This document shows positions 35,646 through 46,139 of a stretch of DNA of 64,000 bases, in pieces. The stretch spans positions 1 through 64,000 of the forward strand of contig DYIL01000010.1 in assembly GCA_020723665.1 (NCBI GenBank). The letters are read 5' to 3'. The DNA comes from Methyloversatilis universalis. GTDB taxonomy: Bacteria > Pseudomonadota > Gammaproteobacteria > Methylococcales > Methylococcaceae. A program made the translations under genes and the position numbers. The notes beneath the pieces are model-generated. The model had not been told where the DNA came from and made no database searches. It saw only the letters and a program-made list of their open reading frames with translations. Each line of letters starts with the position of its first letter. Position 1 is the first letter of the stretch.

Positions 35646-37433
35646 TCAATACACGTCGCGCCGGTAGCGTTTCGAGGACTGCAAATTCCGGACATATTGC
35701 TCGGCCTGCTCACGATCGACGTGCCCTTCCTTCGCCACGACGGCGATCAAAGCCTCGTGAACGTCCGGAGCCATACGCTTGGCATCACCGCAGACATAGA
35801 AATAGGCGCCCTCTTCCAGCCAGGCGTAAAGCTGTCGGCTTTGCTCGAGCATTCTGTGCTGCACATAGACCTTGGCGTCGTCGTCGCGGGAAAACGCCAC
35901 GTCGATCCGGGTCAAAAGCCCGTTTTTCCGATGCGCCAGCCACTCCCGCTGATACAGAAAATCCGTGCGGAAATTCCGATCGCCGAAGAACAGCCAGTTT
36001 TTACCCCTGGCCCCCAGGACCTCGCGTTCCGCCAGAAAGGCGCGGAAAGGCGCGACGCCCGTGCCCGGCCCGACCATGATGACCGGTGCGTCAGGATCTT
36101 CGGGTAAGCGGAAATTGGGATTGCTGTCGACATAGACCGGCACCTTTCCCTCCTCCGCCACCCGGTCGGCGAGAAAGGTGGAAGCGACGCCATGACGCTC
36201 CATCCCGTGACTTTCGTAACGCACGACAGCGACGGTCAGATGCACTTCGCCGGGATCGGCGTTTTGGCTCGACGCGATGGAGTAAAGGCGGGGCGGAAGC
36301 TTGCGCAGCGCGGCGACGAATCGGTCGGCGGTGACACCCGAAACCGGATACCGCCTTACGACGTCGATGATTTCCCGCCCGTAGAGAAAATTCCGGAGAC
36401 GGTCTCGATTCTCGTCCTTGAGTAACTCTCCCAATTCGGTCGAGCCGGAAAGCGCGGCATAGTTCTCCAAGAAAGGACGGGTGAGCGTGGTGATTTCGTA
36501 ATGATGGAGAAGCGCATCCTCCAGCGTCGTTTCCGCCCCGTCGGCACCGGGAACCACTGCGCCGGGATCGAGCCCGAGACTTTCCATGAGATCGGCCGCC
36601 CGTTCCGGCCGGTTCGTGGGAAGCACACCCAGCGCGTCGCCCGGCTCGAAGCGTAATCCTGAACCTTCGATGGAAAGCTCGATGTGTCGCACGTCCTTGG
36701 TGGAGCCTCGTCCCGTCAATCGTACATTGTCCAGCAAGACCGCCGGAAACGGCTGTTTCTTCGAGTAAACGGCTGCCCGACCCGATGCGGCGGGTGCCGA
36801 AATCTCGACCCTTGGGTCCCGAGATCGGGCCAAAATCTCCAAGACACCCTCCATCCAGCCTTCCGCCGCTTCCTCGTAATCGACGTCGCAGTCGATGCGG
36901 GGATAAAAACGGGTCGCCCCCAAGTCTTCCAACCGGCTGTCTAAATCGCGTCCGGTCTTGCAGAAATATTCGTAGCTCGTGTCACCGAGGGCCAGGACGG
37001 AAAATTGCAAACCGTCCAGCTTGGGCGCTTTCTTGCCGAACAGGAATTCGTAAAACGGGCGGGCATTGTCCGGTGGCTCCCCCTCGCCGTGGGTGCTGAC
37101 GATCACCAGGAGACAACGATCGCGCCGGAGCTGGGCACTCTTATAAGCGGCCATGTCATCGAGTCGTGCGGAGATACCGCTTTGCTGCAGCCGGACATGG
37201 AGCGCTTTGGCGATTTTTTCGGCGTTCCCGGTCTGCGAGCCGAAAAGTACGGTTACGCCCGAAGACGACTCTGAAGATTGGCGCGACGGCGAATGAACCG
37301 TTTTTTGCTCCGCATGGCCGAATCCCGCCAGATATCCGCTGGCCCAAAGTCTCTGCTCGGGAGAAAGATCCTCCGCCAAGCGCTTTAAGATCTCCCATTG
37401 CTGTGGGCCCAAAGGACCGCTGAATGTGCTCAC
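35646..37433 (-). CDS. cysJ: Sulfite reductase flavoprotein alpha component
   Basis: The 595-residue product has an N-terminal flavodoxin domain ([15 protein letters not shown] near 64-78; [12 protein letters not shown]). An FAD/NADPH reductase part follows, with [31 protein letters not shown] and [13 protein letters not shown], ending in RYRRDVY as CysJ proteins do. It passes electrons from NADPH to the CysI hemoprotein. The cysJ-cysI order is the usual one, and the pair supplies sulfide for CysM-type cysteine synthesis. Confidence 0.95.
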   Translation of the reverse strand: MSTFSGPLGPQQWEILKRLAEDLSPEQRLWASGYLAGFGHAEQKTVHSPSRQSSESSSGVTVLFGSQTGNAEKIAKALHVRLQQSGISARLDDMAAYKSAQLRRDRCLLVIVSTHGEGEPPDNARPFYEFLFGKKAPKLDGLQFSVLALGDTSYEYFCKTGRDLDSRLEDLGATRFYPRIDCDVDYEEAAEGWMEGVLEILARSRDPRVEISAPAASGRAAVYSKKQPFPAVLLDNVRLTGRGSTKDVRHIELSIEGSGLRFEPGDALGVLPTNRPERAADLMESLGLDPGAVVPGADGAETTLEDALLHHYEITTLTRPFLENYAALSGSTELGELLKDENRDRLRNFLYGREIIDVVRRYPVSGVTADRFVAALRKLPPRLYSIASSQNADPGEVHLTVAVVRYESHGMERHGVASTFLADRVAEEGKVPVYVDSNPNFRLPEDPDAPVIMVGPGTGVAPFRAFLAEREVLGARGKNWLFFGDRNFRTDFLYQREWLAHRKNGLLTRIDVAFSRDDDAKVYVQHRMLEQSRQLYAWLEEGAYFYVCGDAKRMAPDVHEALIAVVAKEGHVDREQAEQYVRNLQSSKRYRRDVY

Positions 37434-37751
37434 TGGATTTGTCTTTTGAACGGTTTATTGTCAATTCGGCGATTAGACCGATTCAGATCACCGCCTACGC
37501 CGCCGCCATCGAACGAATGCCGTAGCAAGAACGGCAACCCAACCGCGGTTCGATCACAAGAAAAGCCAGTGGCCCGCGTGGACGCACTAGCTTACGGCCA
37601 CCCATCGATCTGGCTTGGCTGTAGCAAAAAATATATCAAAAATACATTTTTAACGATAAAGAATATAAATTCATTTCCTTGAATCATTTGGAAATAAATA
37701 GTTCCGCCGCAGCTCAGTTCTCGGCTCCGCGCCTCCCCGACAGTGCGAGTA
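37434..37751. other. Non-coding region upstream of cysJI
   Basis: This 318-base gap lies upstream of cysJ and downstream of cstA, both on the minus strand. The part at 37620-37700 is strikingly AT-rich for this genome, with runs such as AAAAAATATATCAAAAATACA, and is a likely promoter or regulator-binding region for cysJI. I cannot place exact boxes and see no gene or repeat in it. Confidence 0.5.
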
Positions 37752-39833
37752 TCAATCCCTCGCCCAGTCCTCGACCAGCCGGCTCGGGATATGCGGTGAT
37801 TCGCTGAGCGGTGGATGGGGCTTTCTGGCCAGAATCAACCCGCAAACCCGCAACGTGTCCGCGGCCAGAATCCAGGAAACGGCCAGGAACAGCGCGGTCA
37901 ATCCGGCATCGAGATAATCGTTGAAGATAAGCTGCGGAGCCTTGGCGGCTTGGCCCGGAGATAAAAACCCTGCCGCCAGCTTGCCGCTCAGGTCCCGTGC
38001 GTGAGCCAGAAAGCCGATTCGAAGCTCCGGGCTGAACAGCTTTTCCCAGGCCGCCGACGTCGTGATGATCAGCAGCCACGCCAAGGGCGCGCCGGTCACC
38101 CAGGCGTAGCGAAGCTTGCCGGTCTTGACCAGTATGGTCGTGGCCACGCATAGCGCGATACCCGCGAGCATCTGATTGGCGATGCCGAATAGAGGCCATA
38201 AGCTATTGATACCGCCCAGGGGATCGATGGTGCCGATGTAAAGGAGATAACCCCAGCCGGCCACGACCAGCCCGCTGGTCAACAGCACGCTGGGATACCA
38301 GCCGGTCCGCCCCAGAGCCGGCACCCAGTTGCCGAAAATGTCCTGCAGCATGAAACGGGCGACGCGAGTGCCGGCGTCCAGCGTCGTCAGGATGAACAGC
38401 GCCTCGAACATGATGGCGAAGTGATACCAGAGCGACAGTAATCCCTGCCCGAAGGCGCTTGCGAAGAGCGACGCCATGCCCACCGCCAGCGAAGGCGCGC
38501 CGCCGGTACGGGCGAACAGAGTGGACTCGCCCATTTGCTCGGCCAGCGCGGACATCTGCTCGACGGTTACGGGAAATCCCCAAGCCGAAATCTTCGCTGC
38601 CGCCTCCGCCGCTTCTTTGCCGACCACGCCCGCCGGGCTGTTGATGGCGAAATAGACGCCCGGATCGAGCACCGTCGCCGCCACCATGGCCATGATGGCT
38701 ACGAACGACTCCATCATCATCGCGCCGTAGCCGATGAAACGGGCGTCGGCCTCGTTCGCCAGGAGCTTCGGCGTGGTCCCCGACGAAATCAGCGAATGAA
38801 AGCCGGAAATTGCACCGCAGGCGATGGTGATGAAGACGAACGGAAACAGCGTTCCGCCGAAAATGGGCCCGGTCCCGTCGACAAACCGGGTCAGCGCCGG
38901 CATTTTCACTTCGGGACGAAGAATGACGATGGCCACCGCCAACGCGGCTATGGTCCCGAGTTTCATGAAGGTGGACAGATAATCGCGCGGCGCCAGCAGC
39001 AGCCACACGGGCAGCACGGCCGCGGCGAAACCGTAGGCGATGACCATCAGCGCCAACTGCGGTCCCTCGTAGTCGAACCAGGCTCTGACACCCTCTATCC
39101 CGTCGACGGCGCCCCCGCCCCAGACCGCGAGCAACAGCAGGGCCACGCCGAGCGCCGTCGCCTCGATCACGCGTCCTGGCCTGAGATGCCGCATATAGAT
39201 GCCCACCACCATGGCGATGGGAATGGTCGCGGCCACCGTGGACGCCGCCCAGGGGCTGTGCTTCATGGCGTTCACCACCACCAGGCCCAGCACCGCGATG
39301 AGGATGATCATGATGCACATGACGCCCACGAGGGCCGCGTTGCCGCCTATGGGACCGAGTTCGTCGCGCGCCATCTGGCCCAAGGAGCGGCCGTCGCGGC
39401 GGATGGAACAGAACAGGATAACGAAATCCTGCACGCAGCCGCCGATGACGGCCCCGATCAGTATCCACAGGGTGCCGGGCAGATACCCGAACTGCGCCGC
39501 GAGGGTCGGACCGATCAAAGGTCCGGGACCGGCGATGGCCGCGAAGTGGTGGCCGAATACCACCCAGCGATTGGTCGGCACGAAGTCGCGCCCGTCGTTG
39601 AAACGCTCCGCCGGGGTCGCCCGCGTGCCGTCCAGACTTAAAACCCTAGCCGCGACAAAGGCGCTGTAAAAGCGGTAGCCCAAAGCGTAGACACAAACGG
39701 CCGCGGTCACGAACCACAGACTGTTGACGCTTTCCCCTCGGTTCAGCGCAATGCCGCCGAGCGCCGCTGCGCCGAGCACAGCCACCAGGAACCAAATCGC
39801 CGACTTCGGAATACTCGAACCCAGTTCTTTCAT
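37752..39833 (-). CDS. cstA: Carbon starvation protein A (CstA-type transporter)
   Basis: The 693-residue product is a polytopic membrane protein with many hydrophobic segments. It has the CstA blocks RFNDGRDFVPTNRWVVFGHHFAAIAGPGPLIGPTLAAQFG, in order near residues 78-117, and SGTTPKLLANEADARFIGYGAMM. CstA and its relative BtsT import pyruvate or peptides in E. coli. The expected small YbdD partner is not visible next to it. It is the upstream gene of the run leading to cysJI but is separated from it by 318 bases. Confidence 0.92.
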   Translation of the reverse strand: MKELGSSIPKSAIWFLVAVLGAAALGGIALNRGESVNSLWFVTAAVCVYALGYRFYSAFVAARVLSLDGTRATPAERFNDGRDFVPTNRWVVFGHHFAAIAGPGPLIGPTLAAQFGYLPGTLWILIGAVIGGCVQDFVILFCSIRRDGRSLGQMARDELGPIGGNAALVGVMCIMIILIAVLGLVVVNAMKHSPWAASTVAATIPIAMVVGIYMRHLRPGRVIEATALGVALLLLAVWGGGAVDGIEGVRAWFDYEGPQLALMVIAYGFAAAVLPVWLLLAPRDYLSTFMKLGTIAALAVAIVILRPEVKMPALTRFVDGTGPIFGGTLFPFVFITIACGAISGFHSLISSGTTPKLLANEADARFIGYGAMMMESFVAIMAMVAATVLDPGVYFAINSPAGVVGKEAAEAAAKISAWGFPVTVEQMSALAEQMGESTLFARTGGAPSLAVGMASLFASAFGQGLLSLWYHFAIMFEALFILTTLDAGTRVARFMLQDIFGNWVPALGRTGWYPSVLLTSGLVVAGWGYLLYIGTIDPLGGINSLWPLFGIANQMLAGIALCVATTILVKTGKLRYAWVTGAPLAWLLIITTSAAWEKLFSPELRIGFLAHARDLSGKLAAGFLSPGQAAKAPQLIFNDYLDAGLTALFLAVSWILAADTLRVCGLILARKPHPPLSESPHIPSRLVEDWARD

Positions 39834-40253
39834 TCTTGCGCTCTAATTCGAAATAGCGGAGGCAGTGTCGTCAAAATGCGCCATAGGATAAGGCCAAATC
39901 CCGCCAAAGCGTGAATTTCCGATGCATCTGTTTTAAAGCTTCCCGCCTGTCCAAGTCCGACGCTCGTCGTTATTCCATTTATCGAACAACCCGAAAATAT
40001 CTTTGAGCAAAGCCACGTCGCTGCGGACAGGCCCTTCGACGTCGCTCAGGACAGGCTTATTCCGGCCTACATGTGCGCTTTTGATTGAGAAATGGAACTA
40101 GAGGTCCAGTAACCCAGCCGGCACCGGACGGCATTTGCAGTCGACGTGAGCAATGCGCCGCGTCGGATCTCTTTCTCAAAACTGTCATATTTGCGTGACA
40201 TCTTTGCAACAAAATCTAAGCACTTGCCGCACTGTTTCAGAGACCTGTCGCTC
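39834..40253. repeat. Repeat-bearing gap with second family C element
   Basis: No gene is seen in this 420-base gap. Bases 39972-40093 form a second copy of the family C element found at 24309-24427: left end TTCCATTTATCGAACAA, right end TTGATTGAGAAATGGAA, and the shared GGCTTATTCCGGCCTACA inside. The right end is followed by CTAG, a YTAR-type tetranucleotide. A possible upstream in-frame ATG at 40146 for the chemotaxis gene is not favoured. Confidence 0.65.
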
Positions 40254-41870
40254 ATGACCTTCAAACAAAAGATTTTTCTCTCGGCCATAGTTAGCGTTTT
40301 CTGTGTCGTGCTGATAACCGGGCTCGCTTCCTGGGGATTGTTCATGCAGTCCGACAGCGTGACCAAGCTGCATTTGAAGGTTCAAGCGCTGAAAAGCAGC
40401 GCCGAAGCGGATCGATTGCATCACGGCTTGTTCGGGGTGGTCAGCCGTGCCTTATTGCTTAACCCGGCTGCTGCTCCGGAAGAGCGCGAGGCCGTTCGGA
40501 GCGCGTTGCGGGACAATGCCGAACGGCTGCGGCAATCCATCTCGTCGCTCAGCACCTACAACCTTCCCGAAGCGGCCCTGCACGAATTGGATGCGGTCAA
40601 ACCGCTGATCGAGGTCTACGAGTTCGACGCCAACATGCTGGTTTCCAAGGCCTCGTCCGAGGGAGATGCGTCCCGAGAGCTTCCTCCCGATTTTCTGGGC
40701 ACGTTCCGGGACATCGAGACCAAACTTTCGTCCTTGTCCGGCATGATCGAGAAGAACGCCGACGAGGCCAGCGCCGAAGCCGGCCGGTCCAAGGAAAAAA
40801 CGCTGATGATGCTCGTCTCCTTCGGACTCGCGACCCTGGCCTTGTCGATGCTTTCCTGTGTTTTTCTGTATCAAGGCGTTTATCTACCCCTGCGGAAGGT
40901 CGCCGACCATTTCTCCACCATCAGCCAAGGCACCAGCGACTTGACGATTCGCCTGGATGACCAAGGCCGCAACGAAGTCGCCTCGATCGCCGGCAGCTTC
41001 AACCGCTTTGCCGCCAAGCTCCAGGATACCCTGCATCAACTGCTGGCCTGCAGCGAGAAAATCAATGAAGAATCCAAACACTTGCTGGACGTCAGCGATT
41101 CCGCAAGCCAAGGGGTCCAACAACAGCAAAGCGGAATACGCGATCTGGTCACGGCCGTAGAGCAAATGACGATCGCGATTCAGGATGTCGCACGCGCGGC
41201 GCAATCGACCGCCCGAGCGGTTCAGGAAACCAACCGGGAAACACGGGAAGCACAAGAGACGGTGAACCGGGTGACGGCAGCCATCGACGCTTTGGCCGGC
41301 GATATGGGCAAAGCCAGCGAGGTCGTCGGCACTCTGGAAGAACAAACCGAACGTATCGGTGCCGTCCTCGACGTGATCCGCGGCATCGCCGACCAAACCA
41401 ACCTGCTGGCTCTGAACGCCGCCATCGAAGCCGCGCGAGCGGGCGAATCGGGTCGCGGTTTCGCCGTGGTCGCCGGAGAAATCCGCAGTCTCGCCAGCAA
41501 GACCCAACAATCGACCGCCGAGATTCAAGCCACGATCGAACGGCTACAAACGGAAGCCAAATCCGCGGTACAAGCGATGGAGGACGGCCGCAATCAGATG
41601 CAAGTGACCATAGGCGAAGCCGGCAAGGCAGGTGAAGCCCTCGCGCGCATCACCGAGATGATCGGCCAGCTCACCGACATGAACGCTCAAGTTGCGAGCG
41701 CTGCCGAGCAACAAACCGCGGTCGTCGGCGATATCAATCACAATATCGTCGCCATCGGACGCATCTGCAACTCGACCGCCGAGGGCGCCGCCCGCTCCGC
41801 CCAAGCCGCCCGCGATCTGTCGCTGACCGCCGATTCCATGAACCGCGTGACGGCCTTGTTCAAGGTCTGA
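40254..41870 (+). CDS. Methyl-accepting chemotaxis protein
   Basis: From the ATG at 40254 the 538-residue product has an N-terminal membrane helix (about 7-29), a helical periplasmic sensor region (about 30-180) of four-helix-bundle type, and a second membrane helix (about 185-215). A HAMP region and the long cytoplasmic signalling coiled coil follow. The hairpin tip is [20 protein letters not shown] and [20 protein letters not shown]. It would transmit a periplasmic signal to CheA/CheW. The ligand is unknown and no che genes are nearby. An upstream ATG at 40146 would add 36 residues with no membrane character and is less likely. Confidence 0.92.
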   Translation: MTFKQKIFLSAIVSVFCVVLITGLASWGLFMQSDSVTKLHLKVQALKSSAEADRLHHGLFGVVSRALLLNPAAAPEEREAVRSALRDNAERLRQSISSLSTYNLPEAALHELDAVKPLIEVYEFDANMLVSKASSEGDASRELPPDFLGTFRDIETKLSSLSGMIEKNADEASAEAGRSKEKTLMMLVSFGLATLALSMLSCVFLYQGVYLPLRKVADHFSTISQGTSDLTIRLDDQGRNEVASIAGSFNRFAAKLQDTLHQLLACSEKINEESKHLLDVSDSASQGVQQQQSGIRDLVTAVEQMTIAIQDVARAAQSTARAVQETNRETREAQETVNRVTAAIDALAGDMGKASEVVGTLEEQTERIGAVLDVIRGIADQTNLLALNAAIEAARAGESGRGFAVVAGEIRSLASKTQQSTAEIQATIERLQTEAKSAVQAMEDGRNQMQVTIGEAGKAGEALARITEMIGQLTDMNAQVASAAEQQTAVVGDINHNIVAIGRICNSTAEGAARSAQAARDLSLTADSMNRVTALFKV

Positions 41871-41931
41871 AACTTCCGCGGGACCGCCGGCCGGATTCTC
41901 CGGAGTTACCTGCCTTTGACCGCTTTCCGGG

Positions 41932-43800
41932 ATGAACGAAAACCCACGCTATTTTGCATCCGTTTCCAGAGACAGTCCCATGCGTTCAATGCATCCCTTT
42001 CCGGCGGCGCACGAATATCTGGCGCAGAAATTTCCGGACCTGGACCTCTCAGAGATCGTTCACCAAGGGACGGTGGCACGCCTCTTGAGATATGTCCCTC
42101 CTCTTTCGCGGAATACCGGCTGTCTCGATGTTTTGAGCCTGTTCATCAAGGATCAGCAGCTTTACTCGGCTGCCGTAACGGACGAAAACCTCGTCCCGAT
42201 CGGCATCGTCGATCGGAATTCTCTGGTCGAAATCTTTATTCAGCCCTTTGCCCGTGACCTGAACTGCAAGAAAACCATCGACCAGTTCATGGACCCGAAC
42301 CCTATCGTCGTCGAAGCTCACACCGGCATCGACGATCTGGCCGGCATCATCGTCGACGCCGGAATGCGGCACATGGTCAACGGCTATATCATTACCCAAA
42401 ACGGCATTTATGCCGGCATGGGCACCGGGCACGACCTGCTTGACGAGATTACCCGAAGAAAGCAGGCTCACCTTTATTACCTCGCCCACTTCGACCAACT
42501 CACCGGGCTTCCGAACCGTTTGCTTTTCGAAGATCGCCTGCAGCGGGCCTGTCTCAATGCACAAAGGCACGGCCGCAAGGTTGCCCTGCTTTTCATCGAT
42601 CTGGACCGGTTCAAATTCATCAACGACACCTTCGGACACGCCAGCGGAGACTTGCTGTTGAAGGGCGTGGCGGAAAGGCTCGTCGCCTGCGTCAGAAAAA
42701 GCGACACGGTCGCCCGGCTGAGCGGCGACGAATTCACCGTCATCCTCGAAAACCTCCATAGCGTTTCCGATGCCGTCCAGGTGGCCGAATCGATAACGGC
42801 CGCCCTGGCCAAGCCGTTCTCCATATTGAACAACGACTTGCACATCACTCCCAGTATCGGCGTCTCGCTCTACCCGGACCACGATCTCACCACGGACGGA
42901 CTGATGCGCAAGTCGGATGCCGCCATGTATAAAGCCAAGGAAAACTACGGAGGACAGTTCCTTGTTTACGACGAGCACATGGGAAACGGCGTGCTGGAAC
43001 GCTTGACCATCGAGAAAGGGCTGCGCACGGCGCTCGACGACAAGGAGTTCAGCCTACATTACCAGCCTCAGTGCAACGCGGTCACGGGCGAAGTCCTGGG
43101 AGTCGAGGTCCTCCTCCGCTGGCACCACCCGCGATTGGGACCGGTCTCCCCGGCCAAATTCATTCCGATTGCCGAGGAAACCGGACTCATTGTCCCCATC
43201 GGCGAATGGGTGCTGCGCGAAGCGTGCCGACAGCACGTAACCTGGCAGGACCGGGGACTGCCGCCGATCCGCATAGCGGTTAACATTTCGGCCGTACAGT
43301 TCCGCCAGAGGGATTTTCATGGCTTGGTGAAAAGCATCATTGAGGAGAGTGGCATCAAACCCGAATTCCTCGAGCTCGAGCTTACCGAAGGCGTGGTCAT
43401 GGGGAACGCTCCGACGACGATCGATTCTCTGGCCCGACTGAGGCAGCTGGGAGTGAGGCTCGCCATCGACGATTTCGGCACGGGGTATTCCAGTCTCAGT
43501 TACTTGCGAGAGTTTCCCCTGGATCGGCTCAAGATCGATCGGTCGTTCATCCGCAATATCGACAAGATTCCGGCGAACCTTGCCATCGTGCGCGCCATGG
43601 TGGCGCTCGGTAAAAATCTGGAACTGGAAATCATTGCCGAAGGCGTCGAAACCAACTCGGAGCTGGCTCTCGTTGCGGCGAACGATTGTGCCGAAGTACA
43701 GGGTTACCACATTGCCAAACCCATGCCGCCCGATCATTTCGCCGCATGGTTCCTAAGCCGCACCGATCGCCGGATGAACCTTGAATCCGACATCGGCTAG
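41932..43800 (+). CDS. CBS-like/GGDEF/EAL signalling protein
   Basis: The 622-residue product has an N-terminal region (about 40-180) with a CBS-pair look (PIGIVDRNSLVEIFIQPFAR). A GGDEF domain has DQLTGLPNRLLFEDRL and the altered signature LSGDEFTVIL near 264. The EAL domain carries EVLLRW at 392-397 and DDFGTGYSS at 513-521, with the later EGVET. The first glycine of GGDEF is serine, which often abolishes cyclase activity; the EAL domain keeps its main metal ligands. It is therefore more likely a cyclic di-GMP phosphodiesterase. It follows the chemotaxis receptor gene by 61 bases. Confidence 0.88.
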   Translation: MNENPRYFASVSRDSPMRSMHPFPAAHEYLAQKFPDLDLSEIVHQGTVARLLRYVPPLSRNTGCLDVLSLFIKDQQLYSAAVTDENLVPIGIVDRNSLVEIFIQPFARDLNCKKTIDQFMDPNPIVVEAHTGIDDLAGIIVDAGMRHMVNGYIITQNGIYAGMGTGHDLLDEITRRKQAHLYYLAHFDQLTGLPNRLLFEDRLQRACLNAQRHGRKVALLFIDLDRFKFINDTFGHASGDLLLKGVAERLVACVRKSDTVARLSGDEFTVILENLHSVSDAVQVAESITAALAKPFSILNNDLHITPSIGVSLYPDHDLTTDGLMRKSDAAMYKAKENYGGQFLVYDEHMGNGVLERLTIEKGLRTALDDKEFSLHYQPQCNAVTGEVLGVEVLLRWHHPRLGPVSPAKFIPIAEETGLIVPIGEWVLREACRQHVTWQDRGLPPIRIAVNISAVQFRQRDFHGLVKSIIEESGIKPEFLELELTEGVVMGNAPTTIDSLARLRQLGVRLAIDDFGTGYSSLSYLREFPLDRLKIDRSFIRNIDKIPANLAIVRAMVALGKNLELEIIAEGVETNSELALVAANDCAEVQGYHIAKPMPPDHFAAWFLSRTDRRMNLESDIG

Positions 43801-43979
43801 CCCGGTCTCACGCCGGTAATGGCGCGCAATCCCCGCACCCGTCGCCGCGTCCCCTCGGCAGCGGTCTCCGGCTCCAGAGCGCCAAAGGCAACCCGCCGAT
43901 AACAGTTTTCGTCCAGGCCGAACGCTGTGCCCGGAATAACCGCCACCCGGTGCTCCCGGATCAGCCGTGTCATGTCACG
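43797..43979 (-). pseudogene. C-terminal fragment of a class I/II aminotransferase
   Basis: On the minus strand about 60 codons read DMTRLIREHRVAVIPGTAFG, then CYRRVAFGALEPETAAEG and a terminal VRGLRAITG. This resembles the last part of PLP-dependent class I/II aminotransferases (pattern EHRVAVIPG.AFG...CYLRVAFGAL). Upstream on that strand lies the start region of mtaD in the opposite direction, with no aminotransferase sequence. It is a truncated gene relic. Its end overlaps the stop codon of the GGDEF-EAL gene by four bases. Confidence 0.7.
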
Positions 43980-44099
43980 CTTTTGAAAATGTGGATTGTA
44001 AGGCGCTTTGCCGCATCGGTTAAAATGCCCCCTCGTTCGGCGCGAGATGCACAAGCCGGACGCCTCGTGATAAAGTTTAGTGAAATACTGGGTTATCGA

Positions 44100-45419
44100 A
44101 TGCATATCGACACTCTGCTGAGGGCGCGCTGGATCATCCCGGTGGAGCCCGAGCGTACCGTTCTGAACGATCACGCCCTCGCCATCCACGGCGGAAGGAT
44201 CGTGGACATCCTCCCGATCGCCGAGGCCGAAGCCAAATACCGGGCCGCGCCGGCGGAGTCGTTCGATCGCCATGCCCTGATTCCGGGCTTCGTCAACGCC
44301 CACACCCATGCGGCGATGTCGCTGCTGCGCGGCGTGGCCGACGACCGGCCTCTGATGGAATGGCTGGTGGACCATATCTGGCCGCTGGAGCAGAAATGGG
44401 TCGGCGAAACCTTCGTGCGCGACGGCACCGATCTGGCGATGGCGGAGATGATCCGCGGCGGTGTCACCTGCTTCAACGATATGTATTTCTTTCCCGAGGT
44501 CACTGCGCGCCAGGTTGCGCGCTCCGGTATGCGCGCCGTGGTCGGGATGATCCTGATCGATTTTCCCAGCGCTTGGGCGAGCGGCCCCGAAGAGTATTTG
44601 TCCAAAGGCCTCGCGCTACACGACGAGCTTCGGCACAACCCCTTGGTTAGCGCGGCTTTCGCGCCCCACGCGCCCTATTCCGTCTCGGATGAACCCTTAC
44701 TGAAAGTTCGTACCCTCTCTGCGGAACTGGACCGCCCAATCCACATGCACCTGCACGAAACCCGGGACGAAATCGAGCAGGGCCGGCAGCGTTACGGTAT
44801 GCGCCCGATGAAACGGCTTCAGCAGCTGGATTTGTTGGGCCCTTCCTTCATAGCGGTGCACATGACTCAGCTGGAGGATGACGAAATTGCACAGTTTGCC
44901 GAATCCGGCGGAAGCGTCGTGCACTGCCCTGAATCGAATCTGAAACTGGCGAGCGGATTTTGCCCTGTCGCCAAGCTCATTAAAGCGGGAGTCAACGTCG
45001 CCATCGGAACGGACGGCGCGGCCAGCAACAACGACCTCGATCTCATGGGCGAAATGCGCACCGCCGCTCTCCTCTCCAAGGCGGTCGCGAACGACGCCGC
45101 CGCGGTCCCGGCCCATACCGCGTTGCGCATGGCGACGCTGAACGGCGCCAGGGCCTTGGGACTCGAGTCGGACATCGGCTCTCTCGAAGTGGGGAAGTGC
45201 GCCGATATCACGGCTGTCCGTCTCGACGAGCTGGAAACCCAGCCGCTGTACGATCCGATTTCGAATGTCGTTTACGCGGCCGGACGCCATCAGGTTACCG
45301 ACGTTTGGGTTGGAGGACGCCAGCTCCTTAAAAACCGCGAGCTGACCACTCTGGACATCGAAGAAATCCTTCAGAAAGCCGCCGCCTGGCGGGAAAAGAC
45401 TCTGACCAGCGAGCAGTAA
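44100..45419 (+). CDS. mtaD: 5-Methylthioadenosine/S-adenosylhomocysteine deaminase
   Basis: The 439-residue product belongs to the TRZ/ATZ amidohydrolases. It has the metal site NAHTHAAMSLLRG near residues 65-78, HMHLHETRDE, the HMTQL segment and the GTDGAASNNDLDL motif. It deaminates methylthioadenosine and S-adenosylhomocysteine. The ATG at 44100 was chosen because the frame before it shows no relation to the family. ubiG follows five bases after its stop, an arrangement common in gammaproteobacteria. Confidence 0.9.
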   Translation: MHIDTLLRARWIIPVEPERTVLNDHALAIHGGRIVDILPIAEAEAKYRAAPAESFDRHALIPGFVNAHTHAAMSLLRGVADDRPLMEWLVDHIWPLEQKWVGETFVRDGTDLAMAEMIRGGVTCFNDMYFFPEVTARQVARSGMRAVVGMILIDFPSAWASGPEEYLSKGLALHDELRHNPLVSAAFAPHAPYSVSDEPLLKVRTLSAELDRPIHMHLHETRDEIEQGRQRYGMRPMKRLQQLDLLGPSFIAVHMTQLEDDEIAQFAESGGSVVHCPESNLKLASGFCPVAKLIKAGVNVAIGTDGAASNNDLDLMGEMRTAALLSKAVANDAAAVPAHTALRMATLNGARALGLESDIGSLEVGKCADITAVRLDELETQPLYDPISNVVYAAGRHQVTDVWVGGRQLLKNRELTTLDIEEILQKAAAWREKTLTSEQ

Positions 45420-45424
45420 CCGCC

Positions 45425-46135
45425 ATGACGAGCACCGAAAACGTCCACGAACACGAAATCCGCAAATTCGGCGCGTTGGCCGATCGCTGGTGGGACCCCG
45501 ACGGGGAGTTCAAGACCCTGCATGCGGTCAATCCTTTGCGCATACAGTTCATCCGTTCTTTCGCAGAACTCGAAGGCAAGCGCGTCGTTGACGTCGGCTG
45601 CGGCGGCGGAATACTGAGCGAAGGACTGGCGCGGGCCGGTGCCCGCGTGGTCGGTATCGACCTCGCCGAAGAGCTTTTGGACATCGCGAAAGCCCATGCG
45701 GACCAAGCCGGGATCGAGGCGGACTACCGGCAGATCAGCGCCGAAGCGCTGGCCGAGGCAGAACCCGGCAGCTTCGATGTCGTAACCTGCATGGAAATGC
45801 TGGAGCACGTACCCGAACCCGCGTCAGTGGTCCGGGCTTGCGCCAAGCTGGTCAAACCGGGTGGGCGGGTCTTTTTCTCGACGCTGAACCGGAAGCTCAA
45901 AGCCTATCTTCTGGCGATCGTCGGCGCCGAATATCTGTTGAACATGATCCCCAAGGGAACCCACGACTACGCGACCTTCATCAAGCCCTCCGAACTCAGC
46001 CGCTGGGCACGCGAATCGGGGCTCGAACTCGTCGGCCTGGAAGGCATCGCATACAACCCGGTTACCGGTCAATTCACCCTGAGCCGCGACTTGGGCGTCA
46101 ATTACCTGGCGGCGTTCTCGAGACCCGAGGAATAA
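45425..46135 (+). CDS. ubiG: Ubiquinone biosynthesis O-methyltransferase
   Basis: The 236-residue product starts with the UbiG-type HEIRKFGALADRWWDPDGEF, a membrane-association and substrate region. SAM motif I is VVDVGCGGGILSEGLARAGA near residues 60-78, with CMEMLEHV later and the KPSEL segment near the C-terminus. It catalyses both O-methylations in ubiquinone synthesis. It starts five bases after mtaD and ends four bases before the phosphatase gene, so it is inside an operon. Confidence 0.95.
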   Translation: MTSTENVHEHEIRKFGALADRWWDPDGEFKTLHAVNPLRIQFIRSFAELEGKRVVDVGCGGGILSEGLARAGARVVGIDLAEELLDIAKAHADQAGIEADYRQISAEALAEAEPGSFDVVTCMEMLEHVPEPASVVRACAKLVKPGGRVFFSTLNRKLKAYLLAIVGAEYLLNMIPKGTHDYATFIKPSELSRWARESGLELVGLEGIAYNPVTGQFTLSRDLGVNYLAAFSRPEE

Positions 46136-46139
46136 ACGC

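Noticed and set aside
38203..39468. 421-codon minus-strand frame inside cstA
   Set aside because: It is an out-of-frame Arg/His-rich reading of the cstA gene on the same strand with no motif of its own.
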